DNA of 36,291 bases, taken from Candidatus Corynebacterium faecipullorum. GTDB taxonomy: Bacteria; Actinomycetota; Actinomycetes; Mycobacteriales; Mycobacteriaceae. Position 1 is the first letter of the stretch. The number at the start of each line of letters is the position of its first letter. Positions 15,833 to 28,297 of the stretch are shown here, piece by piece. The position numbers and the translations under genes are program-made. The stretch lies in the NCBI GenBank assembly GCA_019114925.1, contig DXEO01000130.1:1-36291 (forward strand), read 5' to 3'. The notes under the pieces were generated by a model, which was not told the DNA's origin, searched no databases, and saw nothing but the letters and a program-made list of their open reading frames with translations.

Positions 15833-18115
15833 GTGAATATCGCAGCCACCATCGCTGGAGAGCTGGGCGTCAAAGAACAGTTTGTCGAAGCTGCCCTCAA
15901 GCTCATGGCGGAGGGTAACACCGTTCCGTTCATCGCCCGTTACCGCAAGGAAGCCACCGGCGGGCTGGATGACTCGCAGCTGCGTATCATCGAGGAACGC
16001 TCGACCTACCTGCGGGAGCTGGAGGAGCGCAAGGAAACGGTGCTCGCCGCGATTGAGGAGCAGGGCAAGCTGACCGAAGAGCTGCGTGCTCTCATCCAGG
16101 GCTGCGAAACCAAGGCGCGCCTGGAGGATCTGTACCTGCCGTATAAGAAGCGCCGCAAGACCAAGGCAGATATCGCGCGTGAGGCCGGCCTGGAGCCGCT
16201 GACCGATAAGCTTATTGAGAACCCTTCGGCGGATCCGGCCGAACTGGCAGGGGAGTACCTCACCGAAGGCTTCGAGGAAGCGAAGAAGGCCCTCGAGGGT
16301 GCTCGCGCCATCTTGGTGGACCGTTTTGCGCTGGACGCGGACCTCGTCGGTGAGGTGCGCGAGCGCATGTACACCAGCGGCTCCATGAACGCCGGCGTGG
16401 TGGAAGGAAAGGAAACCGAGGGCGCGAAGTTCAAGGACTACTTCGAGTTCTCTGAACCTTTCGACAAGCTTCCTTCGCACCGCATCCTGGCGCTGTTGCG
16501 GGGTGAGAACGAAGGCGTGCTGCAGCTCAACCTCGATGCCGGCGATGACGCCATGTATGAGGGCATGATCGCAGACCGCTTCGACCTGGACGTGTCTACC
16601 TCCCGCTGGCTTGCCGACGCCGTCCACTGGGGCTGGCGCACCAAACTTTCCATCTCCTCGGGCCTCGACGTGCGCATGCGCCTCAAGGAGAAGGCCGAGG
16701 AAGGTGCCCTCAAGGTTTTCGCGACAAACCTGCGCGACGTTCTGCTGGCGGCCCCGGCGGGCCAGCGCGCGACGCTGGGCTTGGACCCGGGCTACCGGAA
16801 TGGCGTCAAGTGCGCGGTTGTTGATCCCACGGGCAAGGTCCTTGCCACCACCGTCGTCTATCCACACCAGCCACAACAGAAGTGGGCTGAGGCGGTGCGG
16901 GAGTTGGCGTCGCTAAGCGCGGCTCATTCGGTGGATCTCATGGCGATTGGTAATGGCACCGCGTCGCGTGAGACGGAGAAGCTAGCGGGCGAAGTCGCGG
17001 ATCTCATCGCGCAGGCGGGTGGGAAGCGGCCGAACCCGGTCGTGGTGTCGGAAGCCGGCGCGTCGGTGTATTCGGCTTCGCAGCTGGCGGCCGATGAATT
17101 CCCCGACATGGATGTCTCCCTTCGCGGCGCGGTGTCCATCGCGCGCCGCTTGCAGGATCCGCTGGCGGAGCTGGTGAAGATTGACCCGAAGGCGATTGGT
17201 GTGGGGCAGTACCAGCACGATGTCAACCAGGTCGCGCTCGCGCGCACACTCGATGGCGTGGTGGAGGATGCCGTGAATGGCGTTGGTGTTGACCTGAACA
17301 CGGCGTCGGCCCCGTTGCTGGAGCGGGTGGCTGGTGTGAACTCCACGATTGCGGCCAATATCGTGGCCTACCGCGATGAGAATGGCACCTTTGCCTCGCG
17401 CAAGGAGCTAAAGAAGGTGCCGCGCTTGGGACCGAAGGCTTTCGAGCAGGCGGCGGGCTTCCTGCGCATCAATGGCGGTAAGGACCCGCTCGATGCCTCG
17501 GCTGTGCACCCGGAGGCTTACCCGGTGGTGGCGCGCATCGCGGAGAAGACGGGTCTGGAGGTTTCGGAGCTCATCGGCAATTCGCGGGTGTTGACGAAGC
17601 TGTCGCCGGCGGACTTTGCTGACGATACCTTCGGTGTGCCGACGGTGACGGACATCATTGCGGAGCTGGACAAGCCGGGCCGCGACCCGCGCCCTGAGTT
17701 CAAGACGGCCACCTTCAAGGAAGGCGTGGACAAGGTCTCGGACTTGAAACCGGGGATGATTCTGGAGGGCACCGTGACCAACGTTGCGGCCTTTGGTGCC
17801 TTCATTGACGTCGGTGTGCACCAGGATGGCCTTGTGCATGTGTCCGCGATGAGCCATAAGTTCGTCTCTGATCCGCATGATGTGGTCCGTTCTGGCCAGG
17901 TGGTGAAGGTCAAGGTCATGGAGGTCGACGTGGAGCGCCAGCGAATCGGTTTGTCGCTGCGGCTTGACGACGAACCCGGCCAGCCCGCCCCCAAGCGCCG
18001 CAACGGCGGCGGGCGTTCCGACCGGCGCAACTCCCGCCACGACGGTGGGCATGGCCGCGCGGACCGCGGCGGCGGTGGCTCGATGGCCGACGCTCTCAAG
18101 AAGGCCGGCTTCTAA
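15833..18115 (+). CDS. tex: Tex-family RNA-binding transcription accessory protein
   Basis: A 760-residue Tex protein. The N-terminal helical Tex_N region runs to ~190 ([20 protein letters not shown] is a hallmark). A YqgF/RNase H-like domain starts near 317 ([17 protein letters not shown]). A helix-hairpin-helix segment is at ~480-540 ([30 protein letters not shown]). An S1 RNA-binding domain is at ~640-710 ([29 protein letters not shown]). A basic Gly/Arg-rich tail of ~40 residues follows. The GTG start has AAAGAGG upstream. In other bacteria Tex acts in transcription and RNA metabolism; here it is an unlinked housekeeping gene inserted between trmD and rplS. No terminator is clear behind it. 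Confidence 0.95.
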   Translation: MNIAATIAGELGVKEQFVEAALKLMAEGNTVPFIARYRKEATGGLDDSQLRIIEERSTYLRELEERKETVLAAIEEQGKLTEELRALIQGCETKARLEDLYLPYKKRRKTKADIAREAGLEPLTDKLIENPSADPAELAGEYLTEGFEEAKKALEGARAILVDRFALDADLVGEVRERMYTSGSMNAGVVEGKETEGAKFKDYFEFSEPFDKLPSHRILALLRGENEGVLQLNLDAGDDAMYEGMIADRFDLDVSTSRWLADAVHWGWRTKLSISSGLDVRMRLKEKAEEGALKVFATNLRDVLLAAPAGQRATLGLDPGYRNGVKCAVVDPTGKVLATTVVYPHQPQQKWAEAVRELASLSAAHSVDLMAIGNGTASRETEKLAGEVADLIAQAGGKRPNPVVVSEAGASVYSASQLAADEFPDMDVSLRGAVSIARRLQDPLAELVKIDPKAIGVGQYQHDVNQVALARTLDGVVEDAVNGVGVDLNTASAPLLERVAGVNSTIAANIVAYRDENGTFASRKELKKVPRLGPKAFEQAAGFLRINGGKDPLDASAVHPEAYPVVARIAEKTGLEVSELIGNSRVLTKLSPADFADDTFGVPTVTDIIAELDKPGRDPRPEFKTATFKEGVDKVSDLKPGMILEGTVTNVAAFGAFIDVGVHQDGLVHVSAMSHKFVSDPHDVVRSGQVVKVKVMEVDVERQRIGLSLRLDDEPGQPAPKRRNGGGRSDRRNSRHDGGHGRADRGGGGSMADALKKAGF

Positions 18116-18344
18116 CTGTTCAAACGGTCGGGGCTTCGCGCGTTTTCGCTTTAGAGACGGCATCACACAGCGTGGACGGCGGGTGCGATTGCTCAGTGGG
18201 ATGAGACTTAGTTGCGGGATCGCCGAAGACGCGGAAAGCCTTGCGGTTCTGCGGGGCTTCCGCGTGGAGTCGGTGAGCCAACCAGGTGGGAGAGCTACAC
18301 GGGCGGCACCATGCTGCTCGGGCGGCGCGGTGCTGGGGTGTGGG
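18116..18344. other. Intergenic region between tex and the HNH gene
   Basis: This 229-nt stretch lies between two convergent genes. I see no RNA gene, no strong terminator and no convincing ORF. ORFs from the track that cross it (17964-18491 plus, 17408-18478 minus) run antisense or out of frame through tex. It contains a short direct repeat of GTGGGCTACC near 18339-18365. Confidence 0.4.
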
Positions 18345-19460
18345 CTACCCAGGTGGTGGGCTACCGTTTGGTGGATCCGGCGGTTGGGCAGGGGGTGCGG
18401 CTGCCGCGAGCCGGTTGGCTGCTTCTTGGTAGGCCGGCTGCCCGGTAATCGGCGTTCCCCAGGGCGGGATGTAGTCAACGGGCCCTTTTAGACGAAAGAC
18501 ATAGCCTCGGCCGGACGGGCTGGTGGGGTCATCGTCGTTGATGCCGTTATGGTAGGCGCACAGCATGGTCAGGTTGGGCGGGTTGGTCTCGCCGCCCGCC
18601 TTCCAGGGAATGATGTGGTGGACTTGGCAGTAGTCCGCCGGTTTATTGCAGTCCTCGATAGCGCAGGTGGGGTGCTCGGCACTGGCCATGATGCGCTGCT
18701 CGAGGCTGGCAAAGCGCGACAGTCGGTGCAACCACACCGGGCCGATAGTGGGGTGGACTAATGTGGCGTAGCCAGTTTCGGCGAACTTGTAGGTGAGAAA
18801 CTCCGCTCCGCTCATGCGCCCGCCGTTGGTGAGCTCGAGTTCGATGTCATCGCCGTCATGCCGGACTATTTTGTCGAGCTCGTCGAGCGTAACCACGACA
18901 TTTGTTCCCACCGCCGGCCGCGAGCCCACGCCTTCTTTGAAGAAGACGTGGTGGGTGGCATCGAGCAGATCGGTGGGGTTAATGGACTCCAGGGTGCTGC
19001 GGATGGTGGAGATATTCAGCGCGGAGTCAGTAACCGTGAGCGAATGCGGGCCATTCTTGCGGTAGGTCAGCCGCACCCCTGGTGAAGGCACGCGCTTGGG
19101 CCTGAGCTCCTTCACACGCTCCGCCGCCACTGAAGCAACCCGTTCTGAAGGCGTGGATGCGAGCATCACGCGCAAATTCCAGACGTCGAGCTGCTTCTTC
19201 AGCTTGGCGGTGTAGGACTCAATCAGGTTTAGCGTGGCCAGGTCGTGGCCTTGGCGTTGGGCCGCCCGACGCGCTGCGCGCTGCTTTCCGGTGAAGCGGG
19301 TATCGCCGAAATAAATGGCATGAAGCGACGTCAGCTCCGCGGCATCACCGGCCGAGGCACCCAGCGCACGCAGGCTCTCGGGCGTGTTGGTTGCTGCTTC
19401 CACCAACGCAATCCCCGAATTGCGAAGGCGGATGTAAGTTTCGATATCCCCCATAGGCAC
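18345..19460 (-). CDS. HNH endonuclease-domain protein
   Basis: A 371-residue protein with a C-terminal HNH nuclease motif at ~285-320: Cys pairs (CAIEDC), CQVHHIIPWKAGG and then LTMLCAYHN. The first ~270 residues are a helical DUF222-like region of the type found in the actinobacterial 13E12 repeat family, rich in Arg, Lys and Ala. The last ~35 residues are proline-rich and disordered. Start choice is open between GTG at 19460 and ATG at 19454; neither has a good ribosome-binding site. These proteins occur in many copies in actinobacterial genomes and may be linked to mobile DNA, but their biological role is not established. It is a single gene with no visible partner. Confidence 0.85.
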   Translation of the reverse strand: MPMGDIETYIRLRNSGIALVEAATNTPESLRALGASAGDAAELTSLHAIYFGDTRFTGKQRAARRAAQRQGHDLATLNLIESYTAKLKKQLDVWNLRVMLASTPSERVASVAAERVKELRPKRVPSPGVRLTYRKNGPHSLTVTDSALNISTIRSTLESINPTDLLDATHHVFFKEGVGSRPAVGTNVVVTLDELDKIVRHDGDDIELELTNGGRMSGAEFLTYKFAETGYATLVHPTIGPVWLHRLSRFASLEQRIMASAEHPTCAIEDCNKPADYCQVHHIIPWKAGGETNPPNLTMLCAYHNGINDDDPTSPSGRGYVFRLKGPVDYIPPWGTPITGQPAYQEAANRLAAAAPPAQPPDPPNGSPPPG

Positions 19461-19563
19461 AGAGACTAAATCAGGTTTTAAGGCCTCGCAACCGGAGGAG
19501 AAAACGCCCTGTTCATGCCCCTCGGAACCCGGGGTGCAAACTGGGGAAAACTGAAATGCATGC

Positions 19564-19582
19564 TATGACACGAATGGTCATA
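19564..19582. promoter_or_regulatory. Perfect inverted repeat, candidate operator
   Basis: TATGAC-N7-GTCATA is a perfect 6+6 palindrome in the 262-nt space between the divergent HNH and YhgE-like genes. It is 140 nt before the latter start. A dimeric regulator could bind here; which one is unknown. Confidence 0.4.
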
Positions 19583-19722
19583 AGTTTATCTCGTCAACTC
19601 CTCCGGTGGTATGTTTGGTGAAACAAATGATCTAGCGGTCTCGCTCATGCTCGCTCTTTCGTCGAACATGCCTGGACAGAGGGTTAGAAGCGGACCTGAA
19701 CTATCACTATGAGGAGGCGGGA

Positions 19723-21888
19723 ATGAGCCGTATTCCTGAAGAAACCCGGAAGAATGGTTCTTCGCCTGGTCGGGCGAATGAGGGGAGTGCTGCGACCCGC
19801 GACAGCGAAGCCATGGGCTGGCACCGCGTCCTGGATTGGCGCCCCACGAGTACCGTGTCGCGCGTGCTCATCGTTTTTCTTCTCGTTGCACCGCTGATCG
19901 TCGCCGGCACCATGATGTGGGCCATGTGGGACCCGTCAAAGTACATGCGCAACATTGACCTTGCGGTGGTGAATGAGGACGCGGGCGTCGAGAAGCAGGG
20001 CACCTATACCAACTACGGTGACCAGGTTGTGGAAGGCCTGATGGAGACGGGGTACCTGAACTTCGCTGAGGTCAGCAAGGGGGACGGGGATGAGGGGCTG
20101 CTCAAGGGCAAGTACCTCATGGTGGTGACTATCCCGGAGAACTTTTCCGAGCAGGCCGTCACCATCATCAGCGATGAACCGGTGAAACCAGAGATTCATT
20201 TCGCCACCAATGATTATTACGGCACGAATGGTTCGGTGATTTCCTCCAGCCTCATCCCGCAGGTGCAGACCAGCGTGGAAAATGCGATTTCCAAGAAATA
20301 TGCCGACCAAGTCATCGAGGGTCTCAACAAACTCAGCGACGGCCTGGGCACTGCGGCAGAGGGCGCCGGCCGTCTCGATGAGGGGGCGGGCAAATTGCAG
20401 GAAGGCGGCGGGCGCGCGGTTGAGGGAATCGCCAAGCTGGACGCTGGCGCGGGCGATCTCAACAACGGTACGGGCCAGCTGCTGGACGGCACGAACCGCC
20501 TGAATGACGGAGTAGGTCGCCTCAGCGATGGCGCCGCGCAGCTCGATGATGGCGCGGCACAGCTTGCCGACGGCTCCGACAAACTGCTTGCCGGCACAGG
20601 ACGCCTGGCGGATGGCGCGGGTCAGATCGACGGCGGTGTCAACCAGCTCACGGGCATGCTCATCCCGGTTCTCAAGCAGGCACAGGCCGTGGCCCCGGCG
20701 CTGCTGCAGCTTGTCGACGTCCTTCGTGGCCTCGGCATGCACCAGCAAGCCGACCAACTCTATTCCTTGGTGTCCAAGCTGGACCCAGCCGCCAGCGGAA
20801 ACATGGTGGCGCAGCTGGAGAAACTCTCTGACGGCACCGGCCAGCTCTATTACAACCTGTCCGATCCCAACTCGGAATACCTCGGCGGCATGATGGCTCT
20901 TAATGACGGCGCGCACCGGCTGTCCGATGGTTCTCAGCAGCTGCGTGCGGGTGTTGGCGAACTGAGCGATGGTGCCGCCCAGCTGCAGGACGGTGCCTCC
21001 CGCCTGTATGAGGGAACCGGCACGCTGAAGGACGGCACGAGCCAGCTGGCCGCCGGTGGCACGGAGCTGAAGGGTGGCATGGACCAGCTCAAGGATGGCT
21101 CCAACGAATTGGCTACCAAGCTTGCCGACGGCGCCGCCAAAGCGCCCTCCATTACCCAGCCGGAGACGTCCGCACAGAACATGGCTGTGCCCATCAATTT
21201 CACGTCCTCTAACCTGCATCCGGTCCAGACGGTGGTCAGCCCGGTTGACCCGACAGAGAAGAACATCACGGGTGGCGCCTCACTACTCTTCGTTCTGGTC
21301 TTCGGTTTCCTCGTCATGCTGCTGGTAGCGATGACGCTTCCGTATTACCTGGGGCGCCGGGGCGAGTCGGCCACGAGCCCGGTACGTGGCATCCTCGCAG
21401 CCTTCGGGGTCGTGGCGGGATTGAATTTCCTCGTCCTAGCCTTCATGGCCTTCATGTCCTCCACGATGGGATGGTCCCCGGCGAGCTGGCCGATGATGCT
21501 GGTGGTTATCGCCGCCATCGCGGCTGTGGGGGCGGCGACCTACCAATTCTTTTTGGTCACCTTTGGACGCAAGATTGGTGCCGTCTTCGCCGTCGGTGCT
21601 TTTGCTTTAGGGGTCATGGTCTTCGGCGGCGTGTGGCCGGTGGCGGCTATTCCGCGGCCGCTGAGCATGCTGCATCCTTTCCACCCGATGACCTATGCGA
21701 AAAATGCCTTTACCCGCGCCACCGACGGCATCCACGATGGCACCTTCTGGGCGGGTATTGCGGTGCTGTTCATCGTGACCGCTTTGGCACTAGTGGCCTC
21801 CTGCGTGATTTTCCGAGCCCGCCACCATGGCACGGCACGAATCCTCGATGAGCACCTCTTCCGCACGCCGGCGGTGGCTGGCGCCTAA
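19723..21888 (+). CDS. YhgE/Pip-family membrane protein with heptad repeats
   Basis: A 721-residue membrane protein. A single N-terminal membrane helix lies at ~45-70, after a ~45-residue polar stretch. The large extracytoplasmic part follows, containing two long arrays of a 7-residue repeat of the form xxxLxDG (residues ~215-305 and ~390-459). Residues ~525-710 hold about five or six membrane helices of the ABC-2/YhgE type, with FGGVWPVAAIPRPLSMLHPFHPM (shortened hallmark: HPFHPMTYAKNAF). The ATG has GAGGAGG 5 nt upstream. The family includes the phage-infection protein Pip and EsaA-like secretion components. The function in corynebacteria is unclear; it is probably a cell-envelope or export protein. 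It overlaps thiF convergently by 4 nt. Confidence 0.88.
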   Translation: MSRIPEETRKNGSSPGRANEGSAATRDSEAMGWHRVLDWRPTSTVSRVLIVFLLVAPLIVAGTMMWAMWDPSKYMRNIDLAVVNEDAGVEKQGTYTNYGDQVVEGLMETGYLNFAEVSKGDGDEGLLKGKYLMVVTIPENFSEQAVTIISDEPVKPEIHFATNDYYGTNGSVISSSLIPQVQTSVENAISKKYADQVIEGLNKLSDGLGTAAEGAGRLDEGAGKLQEGGGRAVEGIAKLDAGAGDLNNGTGQLLDGTNRLNDGVGRLSDGAAQLDDGAAQLADGSDKLLAGTGRLADGAGQIDGGVNQLTGMLIPVLKQAQAVAPALLQLVDVLRGLGMHQQADQLYSLVSKLDPAASGNMVAQLEKLSDGTGQLYYNLSDPNSEYLGGMMALNDGAHRLSDGSQQLRAGVGELSDGAAQLQDGASRLYEGTGTLKDGTSQLAAGGTELKGGMDQLKDGSNELATKLADGAAKAPSITQPETSAQNMAVPINFTSSNLHPVQTVVSPVDPTEKNITGGASLLFVLVFGFLVMLLVAMTLPYYLGRRGESATSPVRGILAAFGVVAGLNFLVLAFMAFMSSTMGWSPASWPMMLVVIAAIAAVGAATYQFFLVTFGRKIGAVFAVGAFALGVMVFGGVWPVAAIPRPLSMLHPFHPMTYAKNAFTRATDGIHDGTFWAGIAVLFIVTALALVASCVIFRARHHGTARILDEHLFRTPAVAGA
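20365..20637 (+). repeat. First heptad-repeat array in the YhgE-like gene (13 units of 21 nt)
   Basis: Thirteen consecutive 7-residue units, nearly all ending in Gly with Leu at position 4: AGRLDEG, AGKLQEG, GGRAVEG, IAKLDAG, AGDLNNG, TGQLLDG and so on to AGQIDGG. There is no interruption, so the periodicity is exact at 21 nt. This predicts a long stalk-like coiled or helical structure. Confidence 0.85.
20890..21099 (+). repeat. Second heptad-repeat array in the YhgE-like gene (10 units of 21 nt)
   Basis: Ten units from MMALNDG, AHRLSDG, SQQLRAG, VGELSDG, AAQLQDG to MDQLKDG keep the same 21-nt register as the first array. The two arrays flank a non-repeat segment of ~85 residues, which suggests two antiparallel arms with a hinge or tip between them. 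Confidence 0.82.
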
Positions 21889-22943
21889 TAACCGTGCGCC
21901 GCGAGCCCACCGGGAAGGTTGCGCAGCTCGATGCCCATGTCTGCGGCGAGATCGGCGTAGCGCAGGGCAAAGCCAGCGCTACGCCCACCGGAGGGGCAGG
22001 CCACGTAGATCAGTTCGGAGGCGCAGGCGGATAGTGCTCGGCGCACGGAATCATCATCGGTGACGGTATGCCAGGGCAGTGTCACCGTGGCCTCAGGGAA
22101 GTTGGGCTCCTCGGAGATATCAAGGAGGGCGGCGTGGCCGTCGCGAAGCTCCGGCGGAAGGCTGCGCTCACCAGGCAAGGCACTGACCAGCGGGCGTTCG
22201 GGATCGGCGCCCACCCGCAGTGTGCGGAAGCTACCGGGGAGCGCGTCGTAGGAGGTGACGCGCCCGACCATGTCTCGATGATTTGGGAGTGCGCCGAGCG
22301 TGGCGACCGCCGCGGTGGCCATGAGCCCCGCGATGACCGATGTCGTAGCCCCCAGGACCCCAGCCGTGGAGCACTCGAGAGTCTCGCCACTAGGCGGGGC
22401 GGGGAAGAGATCGCGCAAGCCCACCCCGCGCCCGTCAGCACATGCATTCCCGGAGTGCCACAGCGCGGTCTGCCCGCCGTAGCGCAGCACGGTTCCCCAC
22501 GCCAGCGGGGTAGACGTCAGCTCGCAGGCATCAGCGACAAGATACTTTGTGTTGAAGGTATCTGAGCCATCGAGGACGAGGTCGGCCTCTGCACAGAGGT
22601 CAAGAACTGTAGAGGAAGTCAGCCGCGCGTTGAGCGCGGTGATCTGCAGCTCGGGGGCAAGCCCGCGGGCACGCGCGGCGGCCACCTCGGCCTTGGGCTT
22701 CCCGACGTCCCCCGCGCCAAACAACACCTGCCTGTGCAGGTTGCTGATATCGACGGTATCGGAATCGATGAGCGTGATCCGCCCGATGCCTGCCGCCGCT
22801 AGCTGCTGGAGGGCCGGGCAGCCCAGCCCTCCGGCGCCCACGACGAGCACGTGGGCGGCATTGAGCCGCTCCTGGGCCGCGTCACCGAAGCCGGGCAGGA
22901 GGCGCTGGCGCGCGGTGCGGGCGAGTTCATCTTTGCTGAGCAT
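21885..22943 (-). CDS. thiF: ThiF/MoeB-type sulfur-carrier adenylyltransferase with C-terminal rhodanese-like domain
   Basis: A 352-residue E1-like enzyme expected to adenylylate the ThiS C-terminus before sulfur transfer. The ATP-binding VLVVGAGGLGCPALQQLA (~33-50) and DSDTVDISNLHRQVLF are typical, as is DGSDTFNTKYLVADAC. The conserved ECSTAGVLGATTSVIAGLMA segment is present. A rhodanese-like domain follows (~260-352) with YVACPSGGRSAGFALRYADL, where the Cys could carry persulfide. The two CxxC zinc pairs of E. coli ThiF/MoeB are missing. Last gene of the thi operon, 35 nt after thiG. MoeB is an alternative name, but the linkage favours ThiF. Confidence 0.88.
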   Translation of the reverse strand: MLSKDELARTARQRLLPGFGDAAQERLNAAHVLVVGAGGLGCPALQQLAAAGIGRITLIDSDTVDISNLHRQVLFGAGDVGKPKAEVAAARARGLAPELQITALNARLTSSTVLDLCAEADLVLDGSDTFNTKYLVADACELTSTPLAWGTVLRYGGQTALWHSGNACADGRGVGLRDLFPAPPSGETLECSTAGVLGATTSVIAGLMATAAVATLGALPNHRDMVGRVTSYDALPGSFRTLRVGADPERPLVSALPGERSLPPELRDGHAALLDISEEPNFPEATVTLPWHTVTDDDSVRRALSACASELIYVACPSGGRSAGFALRYADLAADMGIELRNLPGGLAAHGY

Positions 22944-22978
22944 GGGGCCTTCTTGTGGCGGCGGTCAGTGCCACAGGT

Positions 22979-23758
<780 letters not shown>

Positions 23759-23956
23759 TTAACCTCCTTGGACTGCGGTGAGGATTTCCACGGTCGCGCC
23801 TTCGGTGAGTGGGGTGGACTCCCACTGTGAGCGGGGGACGACCTGCTCGGACACAGCCACGGCGGTGCCATCAGCGTCGATGCCTTTTTCATCCAGCAGT
23901 TGGGCGACGGTGCTCGCTGCCGTGTCATAGGGCTTGCCGTTGAGGATCAGAATCAT
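23759..23956 (-). CDS. thiS: Sulfur carrier protein ThiS
   Basis: A 65-residue ubiquitin-fold carrier ending in the essential Gly-Gly (LTAVQGG), which becomes the thiocarboxylate that gives sulfur to ThiG. The start MILILNGKPYD and the segment VAVSEQVVPRSQWESTPL are typical. It overlaps thiO by 4 nt and abuts thiG. Confidence 0.95.
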   Translation of the reverse strand: MILILNGKPYDTAASTVAQLLDEKGIDADGTAVAVSEQVVPRSQWESTPLTEGATVEILTAVQGG

Positions 23957-25094
23957 GGTTGCTCCTTGAGGTGTCGTAGGGGGCTGCAGGCCACGAGATC
24001 AATGCTCGGTTCGGTGCCTTCGATGAGTTCGCGGGTGCAGCGCGCGGCCAGGGCAGTGAGCAGAATGCCGTGGCGGAAATAGCCGGTAGAGATGACGAGC
24101 TTGTCGCTTACGCGGCCGAGGTACGGCAGATCGTCTGGCGTGCCGGGGCGGGCGCCCGCGCTGGCCTCGAGGAATTCGCATTCTTCGACGGCGGGGAGGA
24201 TGCGAATGGCATCGCGAAGCAGCGCGTAGACACCGCCGGCCTGGGCTGTGGCAAGAGTGTCCTCGCGGGTTGTAGCGCCAACCGCCAAGGTGCCGTCGCC
24301 GCGGGGGATGAGGTAGATGGGGCGGTCCTCCACGAAGCCGCGCACCACGCGGGTGAGCAGCGGCTGCAGGTGATCCGGCACGCGAAGGCGCAGGATATCG
24401 CCGTACACCGGGCGCAGGTGGAGCGGGGACTGCTGGAGCCCTGCCGAGGCAGCCCACTCGATGTCACGCGCACCGAGTCCGGCAGCGAGCACCACCTGTT
24501 CCGCTTCGAACTCGCCGGCGCCAGTGGTCACCACTCCCGTGGCAGCGTTAATCGACTGTGCTGCCGTGCGGAAGAAACGCACACCGATTGCTTGAGCTGC
24601 GCTGAGCAGTGCAGCCGTCCACTGGCGGGGAAAGACCTGCGTGTCTCCCGGGATACTCACCGCAGCAGCTAGACGTGGTGAGAGCAAAGGCTCGACGCGC
24701 CGGGCCTCGCGCACCGTGATGCGCGCGACCTCCATGCCGTGGAGGGACTGATAATCCGCCAGCTCGGCGAGGTGCTGAGCATCCGCCCGATCAGCGGCGA
24801 GGACGAGGGTTCCTTCGGCGCGGTAGCTAGTTGGGACCTCGGTGTGGGCGGCAACCAAATCTATAAGCTCCGGGTACCACGCGCCGGAGGCACGCATCAG
24901 CGGGAAGAGAGGATCCTGCTGGTAAACCACCTCGGCGGCGGGGGCGAGCATACCGCCGGCATAGTGCGAAGCCCCAGAGGCCGGTGCCGGGTCCAACACC
25001 GTAACCTCGTGGCCCCGCGCAGCCAGTTCCACCGCGGTGGCCAGGCCGATGACACCCGCACCGACGACGATGACTGAGGAATCAGAGCTAGTAC

Positions 25095-25098
<4 letters not shown>
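23953..25098 (-). CDS. thiO: Glycine oxidase ThiO
   Basis: A 381-residue FAD enzyme of the DadA family that oxidises glycine to the imine used by ThiG in aerobic thiazole synthesis. The dinucleotide-binding motif VIVVGAGVIGLATAVELAARG is at residues ~9-28 (core GAGVIGLATA), followed by ASHYAGGMLAPAAE, a ThiO hallmark. The C-terminal part has YLIPRGDGTLAVGATTRED and ISTGYFRHGILLTALAA. Length matches ThiO (~370). It overlaps both thiE and thiS by 4 nt. Presence of ThiO rather than ThiH indicates an oxygen-using pathway. Confidence 0.94.
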
Positions 25099-27645
<2,547 letters not shown>

Positions 27646-27660
27646 ATCAGTGCGCCACCC

Positions 27661-27690
27661 ACCTTAGAGCCCGCAGCGAGGAGATGTCAG
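27661..27690 (-). promoter_or_regulatory. Candidate promoter of the thi operon
   Basis: On the minus strand CTGACA and TAAGGT are separated by 18 bp, and the expected start lies just before the TPP aptamer. This fits a riboswitch leader beginning about 10 nt upstream of the aptamer. Confidence 0.5.
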
Positions 27691-27725
27691 GCGTTTGAGG
27701 GAATTTGTTCTTCGGGGGTGGGGTG

Positions 27726-27754
27726 TGGAAAGATGGCGATGTTCTGTGTAATAG
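27726..27754 (+). promoter_or_regulatory. Candidate rplS promoter
   Basis: TGGAAA and TAATAG are separated by 17 bp, about 70 nt upstream of rplS. The promoter would be divergent from that of thiC, with the two -35 elements ~35 bp apart. Confidence 0.4.
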
Positions 27755-27823
27755 GCACGAACCGGTCAGCTGCCGCGAGGTGGCGCCAGGGTCCTCTGTC
27801 TTAAACTGAAAAGGAAAACACCA

Positions 27824-28168
27824 ATGGCAAACCTCATTGACAAGGTTGATGCAGCTTCGCTGCGCGACGATATCCCGTCCTTCCGTCCGGGCGATACCCT
27901 TGACGTCAACGTCAAGGTGATCGAGGGCACCACCGAGCGTACCCAGCTCTTTAAGGGTGTCTGCATCCGCCGTCAGGGCGACGGCATCCGTGAGACCTTC
28001 ACCGTGCGTAAGGTCTCCTTCGGCATCGGCGTTGAGCGTACCTTCCCGGTTCACTCCCCGAACATTGCCTCCATCGAGGTAGTCCGTCGCGGCCGCGTTC
28101 GCCGCGCCAAGCTGTACTACCTGCGCGACCTGCGCGGCAAGAAGGCCCGCATCAAGGAGCGCCGCTAG
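27824..28168 (+). CDS. rplS: 50S ribosomal protein L19
   Basis: A 114-residue L19, which sits at the interface of the two ribosomal subunits. Typical segments are [58 protein letters not shown] and [20 protein letters not shown] (each shown under 20 residues). Length equals the bacterial norm. The ribosome-binding site AAAGGAAAA is ~8 nt from the ATG. In most bacteria rplS follows trmD directly; here 12 kb separate them. A strong terminator follows. Confidence 0.97.
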   Translation: MANLIDKVDAASLRDDIPSFRPGDTLDVNVKVIEGTTERTQLFKGVCIRRQGDGIRETFTVRKVSFGIGVERTFPVHSPNIASIEVVRRGRVRRAKLYYLRDLRGKKARIKERR

Positions 28169-28183
28169 TTCTAGCTGCTCTTC

Positions 28184-28236
28184 AGCCCTCCGCTTCCCAC
28201 CGATTCTTGTGGCTAAAGCGGAGGGCTTTGTGCTTT
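28184..28236 (+). terminator. Terminator of rplS
   Basis: AGCCCTCCGCTT at 28184-28195 pairs perfectly (12 bp) with AAGCGGAGGGCT at 28216-28227. The loop can add a small CCAC/GTGG stem. The stem is followed by TTGTGCTTT. It lies 15 nt after the rplS stop. Confidence 0.82.
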
Positions 28237-28284
28237 CAGCGGTCCTCCGGCCGAGCCGCATACCGGGATGTCGGCGCACGTTGC

Positions 28285-28290
28285 TAGGAT
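28285..28290 (+). promoter_or_regulatory. Candidate -10 element of the first lepB
   Basis: TAGGAT ends 7 nt before the GTG start of lepB, as expected for a leaderless message. The same bases contain AGGA, which could instead act as a weak Shine-Dalgarno site 8 nt from the GTG. Confidence 0.35.
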
Positions 28291-28297
28291 TTAGCCC

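Noticed and set aside
17408-18478. 356-residue minus-strand ORF across the end of tex and the following gap
   Set aside because: Mostly antisense to the S1 domain of tex and out of frame with the HNH gene; no recognisable domain.
20365-21099. Possible CRISPR or tandem DNA repeat
   Set aside because: The period is 21 nt in coding frame with variable codons; it is a protein repeat, not a spacer-repeat array.
19936-21219. 427-residue minus-strand ORF antisense to the YhgE-like gene
   Set aside because: Its apparent repeats are the complement of the heptad array on the plus strand.
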